Source: JBCBWG01 sp964579305 (GTDB lineage: Bacteria > Pseudomonadota > Alphaproteobacteria > Rhizobiales > Hyphomicrobiaceae). From it: 25,915 nucleotides of DNA. Positions within the stretch are counted from its first letter, which is position 1. Each line of letters starts with the position of its first letter. The stretch is from the NCBI GenBank assembly GCA_964579305.1, contig CAZOGY010000041.1, positions 1 to 25,915 of the forward strand, in the 5' to 3' direction. Below, in pieces: positions 24,020 to 25,915 of the stretch. The notes beneath the pieces were generated by a model that was given only the letters and a program-made list of their open reading frames with translations, searched no databases and was not told the DNA's origin. The position numbers and the translations under genes are program-made.

Positions 24020-25042
24020 CTACTGCGCAACCAGGATTGGAGCGCTGATTTTCGTCGTCGTGGTCGACGTGGCGTTGGTCGGGATCGACAGCTCGGCTGG
24101 TTCAAGCGTCCAATTGACGTTGTTCAGGATGAGCGAGTGCCAGACCATTGTCATCTTGTAGGCGCGCAAGGTATTGCCCGAGTTGATCTGGCCACGGCGC
24201 GTTGGCAGGTAGATCAAGCCTTCCAGAAAAAGATCGGACGTGTTGAAGTCGAAGGTTTCGCCATAGCCTGGGCGATTGACGTCCTCGTAAAGCAAGATGC
24301 CCTTGTAAGTGCCAAAGATCGGCGCACGCAAATCGATCTGCACGTTGTTTTGGAAGTTCACCCGGCCCCGACCTTTAAGATAGATCGTCACGCCAGTGCC
24401 CCGGAACTTGCCGCCACTGATATTCCAGGTGCCGTTATCGATCACGTAAACGCCCGGCATCAGCCAGATCTCGGGGTTATTCTGGAAGTTGACGTCGCCC
24501 GAGTAACAGCCAGGCCACATAATGCGGTAACCTTGGATTGGCTGCAGACGTTGGCAGTTTGAGTAAGCAGGCGGCAGAGGCAGGTTTCCAGCAAACGGGT
24601 CGTTGGTCGTGCGGCAGTCCTCGACGGTGTTGGGCGCGGCATTGGGGTCATTGCGCACGTTATTGTTCTGCATGGTGCCTTCCATGCAAACGCGCTGCGT
24701 CGTGATCCGCTGGCCGGAGTTGTACATCGTGGCCTGGTTGCTATTCGATTTGACGTGGATCTCGCAGTTCGGCGCATCAAGCTTCGCGCCGGAGTTGACC
24801 AGGAACGAGCTGTGCCGGACCGGATCCATCAACAAAATGCATGCAGCGCCGGTCTGGCTTTCCGCTTCGACCTGGACCTCGCCGAGTTGTGCCGATGACG
24901 TGACTTGAATGTTGAACGCATCGTCACTGACGCCAAGCGCCTGGGTGACCGCGCCAAGCACGGTGAATGGCACCTGACCGTTCGCGGTGAGCGTCAGGCC
25001 ATCGCCGCCGTTGGTCTCAACGACGTCAACGTCGAAGGCCAC
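24020..25042 (-). CDS. TadG-like protein, C-terminal part (split gene)
   Basis: This 340-codon frame continues the protein whose N-terminus is at 25026-25361. Its possible GTG start at 25042 has no good ribosome site and the frame is open further upstream, so it is read here as the second part of a broken or frameshifted gene. The sequence is rich in Asn, Gly and short beta-strand segments, with several cysteines (for example AACILLMD, APNCEIHV, QRVCMEG) and repeated motifs such as VNFQNN twice. This fits the exported part of TadG-like proteins, with no von Willebrand A domain. Function unknown; envelope or pilus association is inferred from the N-terminal domain only. Confidence 0.75.
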   Translation of the reverse strand: MAFDVDVVETNGGDGLTLTANGQVPFTVLGAVTQALGVSDDAFNIQVTSSAQLGEVQVEAESQTGAACILLMDPVRHSSFLVNSGAKLDAPNCEIHVKSNSNQATMYNSGQRITTQRVCMEGTMQNNNVRNDPNAAPNTVEDCRTTNDPFAGNLPLPPAYSNCQRLQPIQGYRIMWPGCYSGDVNFQNNPEIWLMPGVYVIDNGTWNISGGKFRGTGVTIYLKGRGRVNFQNNVQIDLRAPIFGTYKGILLYEDVNRPGYGETFDFNTSDLFLEGLIYLPTRRGQINSGNTLRAYKMTMVWHSLILNNVNWTLEPAELSIPTNATSTTTTKISAPILVAQ

Positions 25043-25361
25043 GCAGGTCGGCGTTGTTGAAATTGGCTGCGAATACCGCCTTGGCGTTCGTCACGCGCGG
25101 CGTCTCGGTGTTGTTTTTCTCGCCGTCGTCGCGGCCATCCTCGTCCATGTCCGAGACGTTCTGGCCAACGCGCAGCGCCGACAACACCGCCATGTCGGCT
25201 GCGACTTGCATGTGAGATTTCACGCGCACGGCACGCGAATAGTCAAGACTGATTCCGGCGACGCCGAAGGTCACGAGAACCATCAGGCCGAACAGAATTG
25301 CGACAGAACCCTGTTGGTTTCGCTGAAATGACGAAACCACTCGAAGTGTGAAATGACCCAT
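25026..25361 (-). CDS. TadG-like protein, N-terminal part (split gene)
   Basis: The 111-aa product has the TadE/TadG N-terminal pattern: basic head with RNQQGSVAILFGLMV, a membrane helix (about 20-42) and SLDYSRAVRVKSHMQVAADMAVLSA. It stops at 25026 just after NNADLRG, while the adjoining +1 frame continues with FDVDVVETNGG. Start: ATG at 25361 with GGAGG at seven to eight bases; an ATG at 25379 is in frame but less well placed. Removing one base near 25037-25041 would join the two parts into a protein of about 455 residues. Either a true mutation or a base-calling error could explain it. Confidence 0.75.
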   Translation of the reverse strand: MGHFTLRVVSSFQRNQQGSVAILFGLMVLVTFGVAGISLDYSRAVRVKSHMQVAADMAVLSALRVGQNVSDMDEDGRDDGEKNNTETPRVTNAKAVFAANFNNADLRGLRR

Positions 25362-25480
25362 TGACGGTCCTCCTCTCAATCCGGTGTCTGAATAAGAGGA
25401 TTGATGAAAGCTCGCAGCAAACGCGACCTTTTATGTTGAAAGCTTTGCGAGTCAATCTGCGAGATTTCGATCTCAATTTA

Positions 25481-25507
25481 TCTAGAGCGCGATCGATCCG
25501 ATTAAAC
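25481..25507. repeat. Possible rhizobial-type intergenic repeat fragment
   Basis: tctagagcgcgatc followed by gatccgatta resembles the start of short palindromic intergenic repeats common in Hyphomicrobiales chromosomes (ctagagc...gatccga type). Only this one copy is visible here, so the call rests on memory of the motif and is weak. It lies in the 259-base gap upstream of the split TadG-like gene. Confidence 0.25.
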
Positions 25508-25620
25508 TTTTATTAGCCATCGATGACGCGAAAAAAATGCATAAAGATTTATTGAAGCAACGCCAGTGGCGCACGAACAGCTTTACAATTGATGAACGGC
25601 GGCGGGATCGCCTTGCGCGT

Positions 25621-25809
25621 TTATTTCGGCCGGTATTCTCCGGTATCGGGATCGCGTTGCAGCGTGCCGAGATCCTTCGGATTGCCGCCATCGACACTGG
25701 CATCCTCCGGCTTTGGTTTGACGCTTTGGCCACCGGTCTGCTTGCGCAGCCACTTGTAGGTCGCATACGCACCAATACCCGCAAGCGCGAGAACGATTAA
25801 CTGCGGCAT
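25621..25809 (-). CDS. Small membrane-anchored protein (62 aa)
   Basis: A single hydrophobic segment (about 3-20) is followed by a basic stretch (KWLRKQ) and a hydrophilic Pro/Asp/Lys tail ending in RDPDTGEYRPK. This suggests an inner-membrane anchor with the tail in the cytoplasm. ATG at 25809 follows GGAG at seven bases. It overlaps a possible upstream gene by 12 bases. I cannot assign a function. Confidence 0.75.
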   Translation of the reverse strand: MPQLIVLALAGIGAYATYKWLRKQTGGQSVKPKPEDASVDGGNPKDLGTLQRDPDTGEYRPK

Positions 25810-25915
25810 CCTTTCACTCCTTCAATGCACGGCGGTCCCGCTTCCAGCCAGCGCCGTTCTAATGCATGTCGCATCCAATCGGATTCACGGCCCGTGAGCG
25901 CAACAGAGCTAACGC
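25798..25915 (-). CDS. Possible 3' end of a gene entering from the right edge
   Basis: A minus-strand frame is open from the right edge for 38 codons (with ALTGRESDWMRHALERRW in it) and stops at 25798, overlapping the start of the 62-aa protein by 12 bases. Such overlap is typical of cotranscribed genes. Another frame is open for a shorter distance, and the visible part is too short to identify, so the call is tentative. Confidence 0.4.

Noticed and set aside
1..25915. tRNA, rRNA, CRISPR, integrase or insertion sequence
   Set aside because: No GTTCGA-type tRNA arm with matching acceptor stem, no spaced identical repeats of CRISPR type and no transposase-like protein was found by reading both strands.

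Overview
The window looks like a chromosomal segment of an alphaproteobacterium, most likely Hyphomicrobiales (Rhizobiales) or a close relative. The base composition is moderately GC-rich. The gene content fits: ndk, two-subunit glycyl-tRNA synthetase (glyQ and glyS close together but not adjacent), a YheS-type ABC-F protein, DUF3291, GYF_2, TadG-like and MauE/DoxX-like proteins. Starts preceded by GGAG/AAGG-type sites and several GTG/TTG starts are frequent. I see no rRNA, tRNA, CRISPR array, insertion sequence, integrase or phage gene.

Left part (1-6137), all on the minus strand. Reading in the direction of transcription: a TadG-like protein with a von Willebrand A domain (6137-4884), an orphan molybdopterin oxidoreductase (4732-2618), an M48-type metalloprotease with a C-terminal YARHG domain (2495-1521), an M15 peptidoglycan peptidase (1496-591), and a cut-off small exported or anchored protein (385-1).

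Middle part (6350-15881). An ndk - RidA - DinB run on the minus strand faces away from a GYF_2 membrane protein and an ABC-F ATPase on the plus strand. A 438-base stretch with no convincing gene follows. Next come a glutathione S-transferase and a 2-keto-4-pentenoate hydratase-like enzyme (plus), a gamma-glutamylcyclotransferase-like protein (minus), a small membrane protein (plus), a four-copy 16-bp tandem repeat, and a stand-alone arsenite methyltransferase ArsM (minus).

Right part (16012-25915). glyS and glyQ flank four small genes: DUF3291 and a DUF4261-like protein that overlap by one base, a 64-aa membrane protein, and an exported membrane protein on the opposite strand. After glyQ come a small secreted protein (plus), a second M48-type protease with a different, discoidin-like C-terminus (minus), a MauE/DoxX-like CPC-motif membrane protein (minus), and a second TadG-like gene split by a one-base frameshift (minus). 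At the edge lie a 62-aa membrane-anchored protein and a possible cut-off gene.

Most genes are ordinary housekeeping or accessory genes. The most interesting architecture is the pair of paralogous M48-type proteases about 20 kb apart. They share an almost collinear catalytic half but carry unrelated C-terminal modules, and each lies in the minus-strand order TadG-like - redox-type gene - M48. No complete, clearly new multi-gene system could be demonstrated. Product names rest on recognising motifs by eye; no database search was possible.
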